64,000 nt of DNA, from contig NZ_BLKZ01000001.1 of the NCBI RefSeq assembly GCF_010723575.1, positions 620,001 to 684,000 of the forward strand, in the 5' to 3' direction. This stretch comes from Mycobacterium bourgelatii. GTDB taxonomy: Bacteria; Actinomycetota; Actinomycetes; Mycobacteriales; Mycobacteriaceae. The translations under genes were made by a program, and so were the position numbers. The notes under the pieces were generated by a model, which saw nothing but the letters and a program-made list of their open reading frames with translations, was not told where the DNA came from and did no database searches. Below are positions 11,188 through 20,248 of this stretch, one piece after another (positions within the stretch are counted from its first letter, which is position 1; every line of letters starts with the position of its first letter).

Positions 11188-11768
11188 AGGTCGAGCCCGG
11201 CGCCGACGACGTCGAACGCACTTCCCAACGCCTCGGAAAGCGTGACGTTCTCGTCGCCCAGCCAGTATTCGTAGGCGCTCAACGCGACCCCGAGCATCGT
11301 CCAGGCGATGGTCTGCGGCAATAGATCAGTTGTCTTGGTACCGGTCCTGCGGGCGACGAACTCGGCAACCACTTCTCGCCAGCCGGCGTACATGGTCATC
11401 GAATATGCCTGCAGCTCTGGGGTTTGCAGGATCACCCGCATGCGCTGGCGGTGCCGGATGGTCTCGCACTCGTCGAAGGTGTTGAACGCCAACAAGGCAG
11501 CCCGCAGTGCCTCACGGAGCGGAACGCTGTCATCCGCGTCGAGCAGGTCCCGCAGGTGCGCGAGGTGGGTATCGAAATCGCCCCACGGAAGCGCGCTTTT
11601 GGAGGCGTAGTAACGAAAGAGCGTGCGCCGTGCGATGCCCGCCGCCTGGGCGACATCGTCGACGCTGACGTCGTCGAAGCCTCGAGCGGCGAACAAGTCG
11701 ATGGCCACGTTGGAGATGTGGTGAGGCGTCGTCGAGCGGCGTCGGCCGACCCGCGACTCGTGCGCCAT
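11184..11768 (-). CDS. mftR: Mycofactocin system transcriptional regulator, TetR family
   Basis: A 194-residue TetR repressor divergent from mftA. The helix-turn-helix [21 protein letters not shown] lies near residues 33-53 (recognition helix [13 protein letters not shown]), and the C-terminal half is helical. I chose the ATG at 11768, which has AAAGGGCGGGG just upstream; an ATG at 11786 would add six residues. Published work on MftR from other mycobacteria describes repression of the mft operon relieved by long-chain acyl-CoA. A perfect palindrome at 11818-11829 lies in the shared promoter region and is a candidate operator. It is followed by the coupled DUF2332 gene. Confidence 0.9.
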   Translation of the reverse strand: MAHESRVGRRRSTTPHHISNVAIDLFAARGFDDVSVDDVAQAAGIARRTLFRYYASKSALPWGDFDTHLAHLRDLLDADDSVPLREALRAALLAFNTFDECETIRHRQRMRVILQTPELQAYSMTMYAGWREVVAEFVARRTGTKTTDLLPQTIAWTMLGVALSAYEYWLGDENVTLSEALGSAFDVVGAGLDL

Positions 11769-11817
11769 CGCACCCCGCCCTTTCATTTCGGCACTCGATG
11801 CCATATTCTGTCGTCGA

Positions 11818-11829
11818 TTGTGATCACAA
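11818..11829. promoter_or_regulatory. Palindrome TTGTGATCACAA in the mftR-mftA promoter region
   Basis: A perfect 12-bp palindrome in the 102-bp gap between the divergent mftR and mftA. TATTCT at 11804-11809 could be the mftA -10 element, with TTTCAT at 11781-11786 as a weak -35, placing the palindrome over the start of transcription, a typical repressor position. It also resembles half of a Crp site (TGTGA/TCACA) but lacks the 6-bp spacer. The likely ligand is MftR. Confidence 0.5.
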
Positions 11830-11870
11830 CCACCCCTTCTTGTCGAGACCCTATGGAGAGGCGAACCCAC

Positions 11871-11966
11871 ATGGACCGCGAGAACGAGAACGAGACCACC
11901 ACCGAGCTTGTCACCGAGACCCTGGTTGAGGAAGTCTCCATCGACGGCATGTGCGGGGTCTACTGA
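11871..11966 (+). CDS. mftA: Mycofactocin precursor peptide
   Basis: A 31-residue peptide rich in Glu and Thr that ends in IDGMCGVY, the invariant C-terminus of MftA. MftC decarboxylates the final Tyr and crosslinks it to the preceding Val; MftE then releases the modified Val-Tyr, which becomes the redox-active core of mycofactocin. GGAGAGG at 11855-11861 lies nine bases upstream of the ATG at 11871; an in-frame ATG at 11853 would add six residues but would consume that ribosome binding site. It is the first gene of the mft operon and is easily missed because of its size. Confidence 0.95.
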   Translation: MDRENENETTTELVTETLVEEVSIDGMCGVY

Positions 11967-11968
11967 GC

Positions 11969-12301
11969 ATGTCCCCGGCGCCGCCTCGGGCGGCTGCACG
12001 GCCCGTGCCGTCGCAGGGCGGGTCTGACGCGTTCGATCCCGACCGTGGTTGGCGGTTGCACCCTCAGGTAGCGGTACGACCGGAACCGTTCGGTGCGCTG
12101 CTCTACCACTTCGGGACGCGCAAGCTGTCGTTCCTCAAGAACCGCACCATCCTCACGGTGGTGCAGACGCTGGCTGACCATCCCGATCTCCGCTCCGCCT
12201 GCCGCGCGGCGGGGGTCGAGGATGGCGACCAGGGCCCCTATCTGCACGCCCTGGGTGTGCTGGCCGAATCCAACATGCTGGTGCCCGAGGAGGCCCAATG
12301 A
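11969..12301 (+). CDS. mftB: Mycofactocin precursor-binding chaperone (RRE protein)
   Basis: A 110-residue protein that binds the MftA leader and presents it to MftC, as in other peptide-modifying systems with a RiPP recognition element. The winged-helix-like segment from [22 protein letters not shown] to LSFLKN (conserved core [13 protein letters not shown]) is typical of MftB. I used the ATG at 11969, two bases after the mftA stop; an upstream in-frame ATG at 11951 lies inside mftA. Its stop overlaps the mftC ATG (ATGA). The N-terminal 20 residues are Pro/Ala-rich and likely disordered. Confidence 0.93.
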   Translation: MSPAPPRAAARPVPSQGGSDAFDPDRGWRLHPQVAVRPEPFGALLYHFGTRKLSFLKNRTILTVVQTLADHPDLRSACRAAGVEDGDQGPYLHALGVLAESNMLVPEEAQ

Positions 12302-13509
12302 CCGTGCTCGAAACCGGACCCGAGACCGGACGAGTGCCCCGGCTGATCGAGCAATTCGAGCGTGGGCTGGACGCGCCGATCTGCCTGACCTGGGAACTGA
12401 CCTACGCCTGCAACCTGGCGTGCGTGCACTGCCTGTCGTCGTCGGGCAAGCGTGATCCGCGTGAGCTGTCCACTCGCCAATGCAAGGACATCATTGACGA
12501 GCTGGAACGCATGCAGGTGTTCTACGTGAACATCGGTGGCGGTGAACCAACTGTGCGCCAAGACTTTTGGGAGCTGGTGGACTACGCCACCGAGCACCAT
12601 GTCGGCGTCAAGTTCTCCACCAACGGCGTGCGGATCACCCCGGCGGTGGCCGCAAAGCTGGCGGCCAGCGACTACGTCGATGTGCAGATCTCGCTGGACG
12701 GCGCTACCGCTGAGATCAACGACGCGGTCCGCGGCGCCGGGTCGTTCGACATGGCCGTGCGCGCCCTGCAGAACCTCGCCGACGCCGGCTTCAAAGACGC
12801 CAAGATCTCCGTCGTCGTCACCCGCCACAATGTCGACCAGCTCGACGAATTCGCGGCGCTGGCTGACCGCTACGGGGCCACCCTGCGGATCACCCGGCTG
12901 CGTCCTTCCGGGCGCGGCGCCGATGTCTGGGACGAGTTGCATCCGACGGCAGATCAGCAGGTGCAGCTCTACGACTGGCTGGTCGCCAAGGGGGAGCGGG
13001 TGCTCACCGGCGACTCGTTCTTCCATCTGGCCCCGCTGGGCCAGTCCGGTGCCCTGGCCGGGCTGAACATGTGCGGAGCCGGGCGGGTGGTCTGCCTGAT
13101 CGACCCGGTGGGCGACGTGTACGCCTGCCCGTTCGCCATCCACGACCGCTTCCTGGCCGGAAATGTCTTGCACAACGGCGGTTTTGCGAATGTGTGGCAG
13201 AACGCCCCGCTGTTTCGTGAGCTTCGTGAACCGCAATCCGCGGGCGCGTGCGGCAGCTGCGGACACTACGACAGCTGCCGGGGCGGTTGCATGGCGGCCA
13301 AGTTCTTTACCGGTCTGCCGCTGGACGGTCCGGATCCTGAATGCGTCCAGGGTTATGGCGCACCGGCCCTGGCCCGGGAGCGCGAGACGCCGCGGCCGCG
13401 CGTCGACCACTCCCGTGGTCGAAAGCTCAGCACACCGGTCCCGCTGACCCTGTCCGTCCGACCGCCGGCGCACGCGCCGGCCAGGCTCTGCAACGAAAGT
13501 CCGATCTAG
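12298..13509 (+). CDS. mftC: Mycofactocin radical SAM maturase
   Basis: A 403-residue radical SAM/SPASM enzyme that oxidatively decarboxylates the C-terminal Tyr of MftA and then forms the Val-Tyr carbon-carbon bond. The radical SAM cluster motif is Cys38-x3-Cys42-x2-Cys45 (CNLACVHC), followed by GGGEPTVR for SAM binding. The SPASM region (roughly residues 258-350) holds further cysteines, including CGAGRVVC, YACP, CGSCGHYDSCRGGC and a last Cys in PDPEC, enough for two auxiliary 4Fe-4S clusters. The start overlaps the mftB stop. The final 40 residues are Pro/Arg-rich and probably flexible. Confidence 0.97.
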   Translation: MTVLETGPETGRVPRLIEQFERGLDAPICLTWELTYACNLACVHCLSSSGKRDPRELSTRQCKDIIDELERMQVFYVNIGGGEPTVRQDFWELVDYATEHHVGVKFSTNGVRITPAVAAKLAASDYVDVQISLDGATAEINDAVRGAGSFDMAVRALQNLADAGFKDAKISVVVTRHNVDQLDEFAALADRYGATLRITRLRPSGRGADVWDELHPTADQQVQLYDWLVAKGERVLTGDSFFHLAPLGQSGALAGLNMCGAGRVVCLIDPVGDVYACPFAIHDRFLAGNVLHNGGFANVWQNAPLFRELREPQSAGACGSCGHYDSCRGGCMAAKFFTGLPLDGPDPECVQGYGAPALARERETPRPRVDHSRGRKLSTPVPLTLSVRPPAHAPARLCNESPI

Positions 13510-13510
13510 C

Positions 13511-14683
13511 GTGGCTGATCAATGGTTTGAAACGGTCGCGATCGCCCAGCAGCGCGCCAAGCGACGGTTACCCAAGTCCGTTTATTCGTCGCTGATCGCG
13601 GCGAGCGAAAAGGGAATCACGGTCGCCGATAACGTCGCGGCCTTCGGCGAACTCGGCTTCGCGCCGCATGTCGTCGGCGCTCCCGAAAAGCGTGACCTGT
13701 CCACCACTGTCATGGGACAGGACATTTCGCTTCCGGTGATCATCTCGCCGACCGGGGTACAGGCGGTCGACCCGGACGGCGAAGTGGCGGTGGCCCGTGC
13801 CGCGGCCGCCCGCGGCACCGCGATGGGACTGTCTTCGTTCGCCAGCAAGCCGATCGAGGAGGTCATCGCCGCCAACCCCAAGCTGTTCTTTCAGATCTAC
13901 TGGTTGGGCGGACGCGACGCGATCGCCGAGCGCGCCGAGCGTGCGCGTCAAGCCGGGGCGGTCGGGCTGATCGTCACCACCGACTGGACGTTCTCTCACG
14001 GGCGCGACTGGGGCAGCCCCAAGATCCCCGAAGAGATGAACCTGAAGACGATGCTGCGGATGTCTCCGGAGGTGATCACCAAGCCGCGGTGGCTGTGGAA
14101 GTTCGGCAAGACAATGCGGCCGCCGGACCTGCGGGTGCCGAATCAGGCCCGGCGCGGCGAGCCGGGTCCGCCGTTCTTCAGCGCGTACGGCGAGTGGATG
14201 GGCACACCGCCGCCGACCTGGGAGGACATCGCCTGGCTGCGCGAGCTGTGGGGCGGACCGTTGATGCTCAAGGGCGTGATGCGGGTGGACGACGCCAAAA
14301 GGGCGGTGGACGCGGGTGTTTCGGCCATCTCGGTGTCCAACCACGGCGGCAACAACCTGGATGGCACGCCCGCCGCGATCCGTGCCCTTCCGGCGGTGGC
14401 CGCGGCCGTGGGTGACCAGGTCGAGGTGCTGCTCGACGGCGGCATCCGGCGGGGGAGTGACGTCGTGAAGGCGGTGGCGCTGGGTGCGCGCGCGGTGATG
14501 ATCGGCCGCGCCTACTTGTGGGGTCTGGCCGCGGCCGGGCAGGCCGGCGTCGAAAACGTGCTCGACATCCTCTACGGAGGTATCGACTCGGCGTTGATGG
14601 GTCTGGGTCGTTCCTCGATTCACGATCTCGGTCCCGACGACATCTTGGTTCCGGACGGTTTCACCCGCACGCTGGGTGTGTAG
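13511..14683 (+). CDS. mftD: Mycofactocin biosynthesis FMN-dependent oxidase/deaminase
   Basis: A 390-residue member of the FMN-linked alpha-hydroxyacid dehydrogenase family (called lldD1 in older annotations). In mycofactocin maturation it converts the excised cyclic Val-Tyr intermediate to the alpha-keto amide, giving the redox-active pre-mycofactocin. Visible family features are the VSNHGGNNLDG motif with catalytic His278 and LLDGGIRRGSDVVKA for FMN phosphate binding, plus GRAYLWGLAAAGQAG near the C-terminus. The GTG start lies two bases after the mftC stop, so the genes are co-translated. It is not expected to use L-lactate despite the old name. Confidence 0.95.
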   Translation: MADQWFETVAIAQQRAKRRLPKSVYSSLIAASEKGITVADNVAAFGELGFAPHVVGAPEKRDLSTTVMGQDISLPVIISPTGVQAVDPDGEVAVARAAAARGTAMGLSSFASKPIEEVIAANPKLFFQIYWLGGRDAIAERAERARQAGAVGLIVTTDWTFSHGRDWGSPKIPEEMNLKTMLRMSPEVITKPRWLWKFGKTMRPPDLRVPNQARRGEPGPPFFSAYGEWMGTPPPTWEDIAWLRELWGGPLMLKGVMRVDDAKRAVDAGVSAISVSNHGGNNLDGTPAAIRALPAVAAAVGDQVEVLLDGGIRRGSDVVKAVALGARAVMIGRAYLWGLAAAGQAGVENVLDILYGGIDSALMGLGRSSIHDLGPDDILVPDGFTRTLGV

Positions 14684-14754
14684 CTGGACCGCAATCCGAG
14701 GGATAGTGGTACGGGTGTCGCGCCGTGGTGAAGGAGCAAGGTTTCGGGCGGCGA

Positions 14755-14784
14755 TTGCCCGGTGCGGAAAAAATTTCGATAGAT
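14755..14784 (+). promoter_or_regulatory. Possible promoter in the mftD-mftE gap
   Basis: The 149-bp gap 14684-14832 contains an unusually A/T-rich run (GGAAAAAATTTCGATAGATG from 14765). TTGCCC at 14755-14760 and ATAGAT at 14779-14784 are 18 bp apart and could form a secondary promoter for mftEFG. The elements are weak and no other support is visible. Confidence 0.3.
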
Positions 14785-14832
14785 GAGAAAACAATTGCTG
14801 CACACCAGGTAAATTCGGCCTACCATCAGCCA

Positions 14833-15546
14833 GTGCCCGTAAGCGGCGAACTGGGGAGTGCTACGTCGAAGCAAGTGTCAATATCCACCTCTGCGTCAAT
14901 TTTGGTTCCGTTGGGATCCACCGAGCAGCATGGTCCGCATCTGCCACTGGATACCGACACGCGCATTGCGTCCGCGGTTACCCGGGCGCTGGCCGAACGT
15001 CTCGGCCCCTTCGACTGGCTGGTAGCGCCCGCTGTCGCCTACGGCGCCAGCGGTGAGCACCAGAGCTTTCCCGGAACGATCTCGATCGGGACCGAAGCGC
15101 TCGCGTCATTGCTCGTCGAGTACGGTCGCTCCGCTTGTTGCTGGGCGCAGCGCTTGGTCTTCGTCAACGGCCATGGCGGCAACATCTCCGCAGTGACTCG
15201 CGCGACGACTCTGCTGCGATCGGAAGGCCGCGACGTCGGATGGTGCTCGTGCAGTTGCGCCGGTGGCGACGCCCACGCCGGGCACACGGAAACGTCGATC
15301 TTGCTGCATATTTCGCCCGCCGAGGTGCGTACCGACCGGCTGCTGGTCGGCAATGAAGCGCCACTGGCCGAGTTGCTGCCGTCGATGCGCCGGGGCGGTG
15401 TCGCGGCGGTCAGTGAGATCGGGGTGCTTGGGGATCCGACGACGGCGACGTCGGCGGAGGGGGAGCGGATCTTCGCGGAAATGGTCGATGACTGTTGGCG
15501 TCGCATCGAACGGTGGACGCCGAGGCCCGACGGGAAGCTCTTATGA
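14833..15546 (+). CDS. mftE: Mycofactocin precursor peptidase (creatininase family)
   Basis: A metal-dependent amidohydrolase that cleaves the modified Val-Tyr from MftA. The creatininase-type metal ligands are clear: [29 protein letters not shown] and NGHGGN, with HTETS later. The start is uncertain. I give the conservative GTG at 14833, which keeps every motif (237 residues). The open frame extends to GTG 14725, but the extra residues look like spacer DNA. Related mycobacterial proteins, as I remember them, begin Val-Asn-Ser; here that Val codon (14809-14811) is GTA, not a usual start. The gene ends overlapping the mftF ATG (ATGA). Confidence 0.88.
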   Translation: MPVSGELGSATSKQVSISTSASILVPLGSTEQHGPHLPLDTDTRIASAVTRALAERLGPFDWLVAPAVAYGASGEHQSFPGTISIGTEALASLLVEYGRSACCWAQRLVFVNGHGGNISAVTRATTLLRSEGRDVGWCSCSCAGGDAHAGHTETSILLHISPAEVRTDRLLVGNEAPLAELLPSMRRGGVAAVSEIGVLGDPTTATSAEGERIFAEMVDDCWRRIERWTPRPDGKLL

Positions 15547-16955
15547 CCGCAACCCGACTTCCGGACGGGTTCGCTGTGCAGGTTGACCGTCGGGTACGTG
15601 TGCTGGGCGACGGCGCGGCCTTGCTCGGGGGTTCGCCGATGCGGTTGCTGCGGCTCGCACCTGCTGCCCAGGACATGCTGTCCGGCGGTCGTCTCAAGGT
15701 CTGCGACGAACGCAGTGCCCAGTTGGCCCGCGCCTTACTGGACGCGACCGTGGCGCATCCCCGTCCGGCGGGTGGCCCGTCATATCGTGACGTCACTGTA
15801 GTTATACCGGTGCGGGACAATGTATCTGGCTTGCGCAGGTTGGTGTCCTCGCTGCGTGGCCTGCGCGTGATCATCGTCGACGACGGGTCTGCGCGACCGG
15901 TCGAACTGGAGGACTTCGACGGCGCGCATTGCGACCTGGAAATCCTGCACCACCCCCGCAGCAGGGGACCGGCCGCGGCGCGCAACACCGGACTGGCCGC
16001 CTGCACCACCGACTTCGTGGCCTTCTTGGACTCCGACGTGGCGCCCCGGCGCGGCTGGCTCGAGGTCCTGCTCGGCCACTTCTGCGATCCAACCGTTGCG
16101 TTGGTCGCTCCGCGCATCGTGGGGCTCGACCAGAGCGAGAATGTGGTCGCCCGTTATGAGGCGGTGCACTCGTCACTCGATCTCGGTCGACGGGAAGCTC
16201 CGGTGCTGCCGCACAGCCCGGTGTCCTATGTTCCCAGCGCCGCCATCGTCTGCCGCTGCTCGGCCATCCGGGGCATCGGTGGCTTCGACGAAACCTTGCA
16301 GTCCGGAGAAGACGTTGACCTGTGCTGGCGACTCATCGAGGCCGGGGCCCGGCTGCGATACGAGCCGATAGCGCTGGTCGCGCACGATCATCGCACCCAA
16401 CTGCGGGACTGGCTGGCGCGGAAGGCGTTCTACGGCGGATCGGCGGCTCCGCTGTCGGCGCGCCACCCCGACAAGACGGCGCCGGTGGTGATCTCCGGCT
16501 GGGCGCTCATCGCTTGGATCTTGATGTCCTTCGGCAGCGGCCTTGCCCAATTGGCGTCGTTGCTCATCGCCGTGTTGACGGGCCGCCGGATCGCCAAGAC
16601 CATCAACAGTCCGCACACTTCGTTATGGGACGTGGTCATCATCGCCACGCGCGGCTTGTGGTCGGCCGCACTTCAGCTGGCGTCGGCCATCTGTCGGCAC
16701 TATTGGCCGGTGGCATTGGTCGCGGCGCTACTGTCCCGGCACTGTAGACGGGTGTTCTTGATCGCGGCGATCGTCGACGGGGTGGCGGACTGGCTGCGCC
16801 GCCGCAACACCGGCGACGACGATGCCGAGCCCATCGGGTTGCTGACCTTTCTGGTGCTCAAGCGCGTCGACGACCTGGCTTACGGTATCGGCTTGTGGTA
16901 CGGCGTCCTGCGCGAGCGTAACGTGGGCCCGCTCAAGCCGCGGATTCGGACGTAA
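15543..16955 (+). CDS. mftF: Mycofactocin glycosyltransferase (GT2 family)
   Basis: A 470-residue membrane-bound GT2 glycosyltransferase that adds beta-1,4-linked glucose units to pre-mycofactocin, producing the oligoglycosylated cofactor. The GT-A domain starts near residue 82 ([14 protein letters not shown]), with [15 protein letters not shown] and the metal-binding FLDSDVAP, then the acceptor-side [18 protein letters not shown] (core [11 protein letters not shown], the ED base). The last 150 residues contain about three hydrophobic helices, for example [19 protein letters not shown]. The ATG at 15543 overlaps the mftE stop, fixing the start. The length equals that of the M. tuberculosis protein as I recall it. 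Confidence 0.95.
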   Translation: MTATRLPDGFAVQVDRRVRVLGDGAALLGGSPMRLLRLAPAAQDMLSGGRLKVCDERSAQLARALLDATVAHPRPAGGPSYRDVTVVIPVRDNVSGLRRLVSSLRGLRVIIVDDGSARPVELEDFDGAHCDLEILHHPRSRGPAAARNTGLAACTTDFVAFLDSDVAPRRGWLEVLLGHFCDPTVALVAPRIVGLDQSENVVARYEAVHSSLDLGRREAPVLPHSPVSYVPSAAIVCRCSAIRGIGGFDETLQSGEDVDLCWRLIEAGARLRYEPIALVAHDHRTQLRDWLARKAFYGGSAAPLSARHPDKTAPVVISGWALIAWILMSFGSGLAQLASLLIAVLTGRRIAKTINSPHTSLWDVVIIATRGLWSAALQLASAICRHYWPVALVAALLSRHCRRVFLIAAIVDGVADWLRRRNTGDDDAEPIGLLTFLVLKRVDDLAYGIGLWYGVLRERNVGPLKPRIRT

Positions 16956-16989
16956 CGCGCACCTTGACCCATTTTGACAATGGTTGATA

Positions 16990-18423
16990 ATGGCTGCCCG
17001 GCACAGTGATGTGCTGATCATCGGCGCAGGGAGCGCTGGATCGGTTGTGGCCGAGCGTCTTTCAGTTGATTCCCGTTGTGCGGTGACAGTGCTGGAGGCC
17101 GGCCCCGGACTCGACGACGCGCAACTGGTGGCGCAGGCCGCAAACGGGCTGCAGCTGCCGATCGGGGTGGGCAGCCCCCTGGTCCGGCGATATCTGACCA
17201 CGCTCACCGATCAACCGGCGCGCAAGCTGCCCATCGTCCGCGGAGCAACGATCGGTGGGTCCGGCGCGGTCAACGGCGGTTATTTCTGCCGCGGGTTGCC
17301 CGCGGACTTCGACCGAAACCAGATACCGGGCTGGGCGTGGTCGGACGTCATCGACCACTTCCGGGCCATCGAGACCGATCTGGATTTCGACACCCCCGCC
17401 CACGGCCATACCGGCCCGATCCGGGTGCAACGAACGCATGACATGGTCGGGGCAACCGAAGTCTTTGTGCGGGCCACCGAGCGAGCCGGATTTCCGTGGA
17501 TCGACGACCTGAACGACGTGGGGCCGGACCTGCCGTCCGGGGTGGGCGCGGTACCGCTGAACATCATCGACGGTGTGCGCACCGGTGCCGGGGCAGGATT
17601 CTTGTTGCCCGCGCTGCGACGGCCCAACCTGACGTTGGCGTCCCAAACCCGGGTGTTACGCATCCGCTTCTCCGCCAATGCCGCGGTGGGCGTCGACGCT
17701 ATCGGCCCTGACGGTCAGATCACCTACACCGCTGATCGAATCGTGTTGTGTGCCGGCGCGATTGAGTCGGCGCATCTACTGATGCTCTCGGGTGTCGGCG
17801 ATGCGGACGTGTTGGCCGCGGCGGACGTGAAACCGTTGGCGGCGTTGCCAGTCGGGACGTCCTGCAGTGACCACCCGGAGTGGGTGATGCCCACCAACTG
17901 GGCGGTCGCCGAGGAGCGGCCGGTGTTGGAAGCGGTGCTGACCACCGCCGACGGCGTCGAAATCCGGCCGTATACAGGTGGTTTCATTGCGATGACGGGT
18001 GACGGCACCGCTGGGCACCGGGACTGGCCGCACATCGGTGTGGCGCTGATGCGGCCCCAGTCACGGGGACGGATCACGTTGACATCCAATGATCCTGCGG
18101 TGCCGATCCGCATCGAGCATCGTTATGACAGTGAGCCTGCCGACGTCGCGGCGCTACGCCAGGGTAGCGAGCTGGCCCGCGAATTGTGCGGAGCGGTAAC
18201 GCATATCGGCCACCCGGTATGGTCGACCTCGCAGCACCTGTGCGGTAGCGCCCCGATGGGCGCCGATGGTGACCCGAGAGCCGTTGTGGACCCGCGCTGT
18301 CGAGTCCTCGGCATCGAAAACCTTTGGGTCATCGACGGATCCATCCTGCCGACGATCACCAGCCGCGGGCCGCACGCGACCATTGTGATGCTCGCGCACC
18401 GTGCCGCGGAGTTCGTCGTCTGA
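16990..18423 (+). CDS. mftG: Mycofactocin-system GMC-family oxidoreductase
   Basis: A 477-residue glucose-methanol-choline family flavoprotein. In other mycobacteria MftG is reported to reoxidise mycofactocinol and pass the electrons to the respiratory chain, closing the cycle opened by mycofactocin-dependent SDRs. The FAD motif VLIIGAGSAGSVVAERLS lies at residues 8-25, the GMC signature GGSGAVNGGYFCRG at about residues 87-100, and the C-terminal active-site region HLCGSAPMG through GPHATIVMLAHRAA. I chose the ATG at 16990 over the TTG two codons upstream. It lies 34 bp after mftF and ends 4 bp from the convergent PE_PGRS gene, the point where the locus departs from the M. tuberculosis order. 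Confidence 0.93.
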   Translation: MAARHSDVLIIGAGSAGSVVAERLSVDSRCAVTVLEAGPGLDDAQLVAQAANGLQLPIGVGSPLVRRYLTTLTDQPARKLPIVRGATIGGSGAVNGGYFCRGLPADFDRNQIPGWAWSDVIDHFRAIETDLDFDTPAHGHTGPIRVQRTHDMVGATEVFVRATERAGFPWIDDLNDVGPDLPSGVGAVPLNIIDGVRTGAGAGFLLPALRRPNLTLASQTRVLRIRFSANAAVGVDAIGPDGQITYTADRIVLCAGAIESAHLLMLSGVGDADVLAAADVKPLAALPVGTSCSDHPEWVMPTNWAVAEERPVLEAVLTTADGVEIRPYTGGFIAMTGDGTAGHRDWPHIGVALMRPQSRGRITLTSNDPAVPIRIEHRYDSEPADVAALRQGSELARELCGAVTHIGHPVWSTSQHLCGSAPMGADGDPRAVVDPRCRVLGIENLWVIDGSILPTITSRGPHATIVMLAHRAAEFVV

Positions 18424-18427
18424 CGCC

Positions 18428-19810
18428 TTAGTTCCCGGGCAGCCCGTCCAGGCCTAGGAATCCGCCGAGTCCGCCGGCTCCCGGCGCGAGGCGGATGGGG
18501 CCGAAACCGGCATTGCCGCCGTTGCCGCCGTTGCCGATCAGCTGGGCGTCGCCGCCTCTTCCTCCCGCTCCGCCGGTCGCCGCGACGGTGTACCCGGCGC
18601 CACCGGCGCCGCCCGCGCCTCCGTCGCCGATCAGGCCGGCTTTTCCGCCGGCACCGCCAGTGCCGCCGGTGCCTTGGTTCGCGTTGCCGCCGCCCCCGGC
18701 TCCTCCGTCACCGCCGTCGCCACCATTGCCGAAGAGGAAGCCGCCGGCCCCACCGGCACCGCCTTTGCCGCCTAGTCCTCCGCTGCCGCCGATCGCGGCT
18801 CCGACGGCCCCACCGTTGCCGCCGCTGCCGCCGTGCCCACCGGTTCCGCCGAAGATTCCGCCCTTGCCGCCGGTGCCGCCGTCTCCGCCGATGATGCCGT
18901 TGCCGCCCGCGCCGCCGTCCCCGCCGTTCCCACCGAGTAGGCCACTGTTGCCACCGGCTCCACCTGCGCCGCCTTGGCCGCCATTCGGGGACGCGCTGCC
19001 GCCGGCTCCCCCAGCCCCGCCGTTGGCGAACACTCCGCCATCGCCGCCGCGGCCGCCCGCACCGCCAAAGCCCTGCAGTCCCGCGGATCCGCCGGCGCCG
19101 CCGGCGCCGCCGGCGCCGAACCAGCCACCTGCGCCGCCATTGCCTCCAGCACCAGCGGAGGCGCTAAATGTGTTGGGGCCCAGTCCACCTGCTCCACCAG
19201 CGCCGCCGACACCGCCTAGCAGACCGCCAGCGCCGCCGTTGCCGCCCGCTCCGACCACGCCAAGCCCGTTGGTCGAACCGCCGGCACCGCCGGCGCCGCC
19301 CCTGCCGCCGAAGAAACCGCCCGCACCGCCGTTGCCGCCGCTTTGGCCGGCCGAGCCCGACCCGCCGGCCCCGCCGTGACCGATCAACCAGCCGGCGTCG
19401 CCCCCGTTTGCGCCACTGCCCGCCGCGCCGTTGGCGCCGTTTCCGATCAGCGGGCGGCCGGTCAGCTGCACGCTGGGTGTGTTGATCAGCCCCAGCAACT
19501 GCTGCTGCACGGTCTGCAAAGGTGTCGCGGCGGTCGCTTCGGCGCCGGCGTAGGACCCCGCGCCCGCCGCGAGCGCCTGCACAAACTGGGTGTGAAACGA
19601 CGACACCTGCGCGCTCAGGGCCTGGTACTGCTGCCCGTACGACGCGAACAATGCGGCGACTGCCACCGATACCTCATCGGTGCCCGCTGCCAGCACGCTG
19701 GTGGTCGTGTGAACGGCAGCGCCGTTGGCCGCCTGCAGGGCGGTGCCGATGCCGGCCAAATCGGTTGCTGCTGTTGCGATGAACTCTGGCGTCGCGATCA
19801 GAAATGCCAT
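18428..19810 (-). CDS. PE_PGRS family protein
   Basis: A 460-residue PE_PGRS protein. Residues 1-95 form the PE domain, with Pro8-Glu9 and a YxxxE type VII secretion signal (Tyr87 to Glu91). A linker with [11 protein letters not shown] (the GRPLI motif) follows, then about 320 residues of Gly-Gly-Ala/Gly-Gly-Asn repeats (PGRS), and a short unique tail. Such proteins are exported through ESX-5 to the cell surface; individual functions are mostly unknown. GGGAG precedes the ATG. The long open frame on the opposite strand (Pro-rich) is only the complement of the GGC/GGN repeats. No PPE partner is adjacent. It converges with mftG. Confidence 0.95.
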   Translation of the reverse strand: MAFLIATPEFIATAATDLAGIGTALQAANGAAVHTTTSVLAAGTDEVSVAVAALFASYGQQYQALSAQVSSFHTQFVQALAAGAGSYAGAEATAATPLQTVQQQLLGLINTPSVQLTGRPLIGNGANGAAGSGANGGDAGWLIGHGGAGGSGSAGQSGGNGGAGGFFGGRGGAGGAGGSTNGLGVVGAGGNGGAGGLLGGVGGAGGAGGLGPNTFSASAGAGGNGGAGGWFGAGGAGGAGGSAGLQGFGGAGGRGGDGGVFANGGAGGAGGSASPNGGQGGAGGAGGNSGLLGGNGGDGGAGGNGIIGGDGGTGGKGGIFGGTGGHGGSGGNGGAVGAAIGGSGGLGGKGGAGGAGGFLFGNGGDGGDGGAGGGGNANQGTGGTGGAGGKAGLIGDGGAGGAGGAGYTVAATGGAGGRGGDAQLIGNGGNGGNAGFGPIRLAPGAGGLGGFLGLDGLPGN

Positions 19811-19912
19811 GATAAATCTCCCACCGGACGGTAAGCGTCCCAGTGTGAGCGTATAGCGGTCTAGCGCGCGTTTTGGGCGTTCTTCGGTAATCCGAAAACT
19901 GTTACGCGAGAG

Positions 19913-20248
19913 TCAATTACGGTCCACGTCCTGGTGACCGCGGACGAGCACCTCTTCTTGGCTGTGCAACGTGGCACCGCCGGTGGCGAAATTCGCGACA
20001 TCTGCACTGGCCGAACGCATCTCGTCGGATTTGAGCGCGACCTTGAGGGATTCCGCGGTCTCGAACCACAGGTCGGCCACCAGGTAGGGCGGGGCCGGCA
20101 CGTCCCGGCCGAGCGGCCGTGGCCGTCCGGTGGTGAAGCGAACCAAGCCAGGCACTTTCAACGTCAGCGGAATGTGGGTGCTCTGGTAGTACTCGTCAAA
20201 GGCCGCCGGGTCGGTGGGCTGACCGTATTGCACGGTGATGCGAAACAT
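19913..20248 (-). CDS. EthD family protein
   Basis: A 111-residue dimeric alpha/beta-barrel-type protein of the EthD family: the N-terminus MFRITVQYGQPTDPAAFDEYY leads into an HIPL segment (core FDEYYQSTHIPLTLKVPG, about residues 18-35), the typical EthD hallmark. EthD was found with ether-degrading P450s, and relatives act as small isomerases or cyclases. Its ATG overlaps the paaZ stop (ATGA), so it is produced together with PaaZ. In the phenylacetate pathway this suggests handling of a reactive intermediate released by PaaZ or by the epoxidase, but no such role is established. Confidence 0.85.
   Translation of the reverse strand: MFRITVQYGQPTDPAAFDEYYQSTHIPLTLKVPGLVRFTTGRPRPLGRDVPAPPYLVADLWFETAESLKVALKSDEMRSASADVANFATGGATLHSQEEVLVRGHQDVDRN

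Noticed and set aside
11424..11966. 180-codon frame ending in the mftA sequence
   Set aside because: Only the last 31 codons are mftA; the rest is antisense to mftR.
13511..14683. L-lactate dehydrogenase lldD
   Set aside because: The position directly after mftC and the family assign it to mycofactocin maturation (mftD), although the fold is shared.
18495..19379. Long Pro-rich open frame on the plus strand
   Set aside because: It is the complement of the glycine-rich PGRS repeats; a PE domain with a ribosome site is on the minus strand.
18540..19400. CRISPR-like or satellite repeats
   Set aside because: The repeats are degenerate GGN-GGN codons in one open frame, without spacers of constant length.
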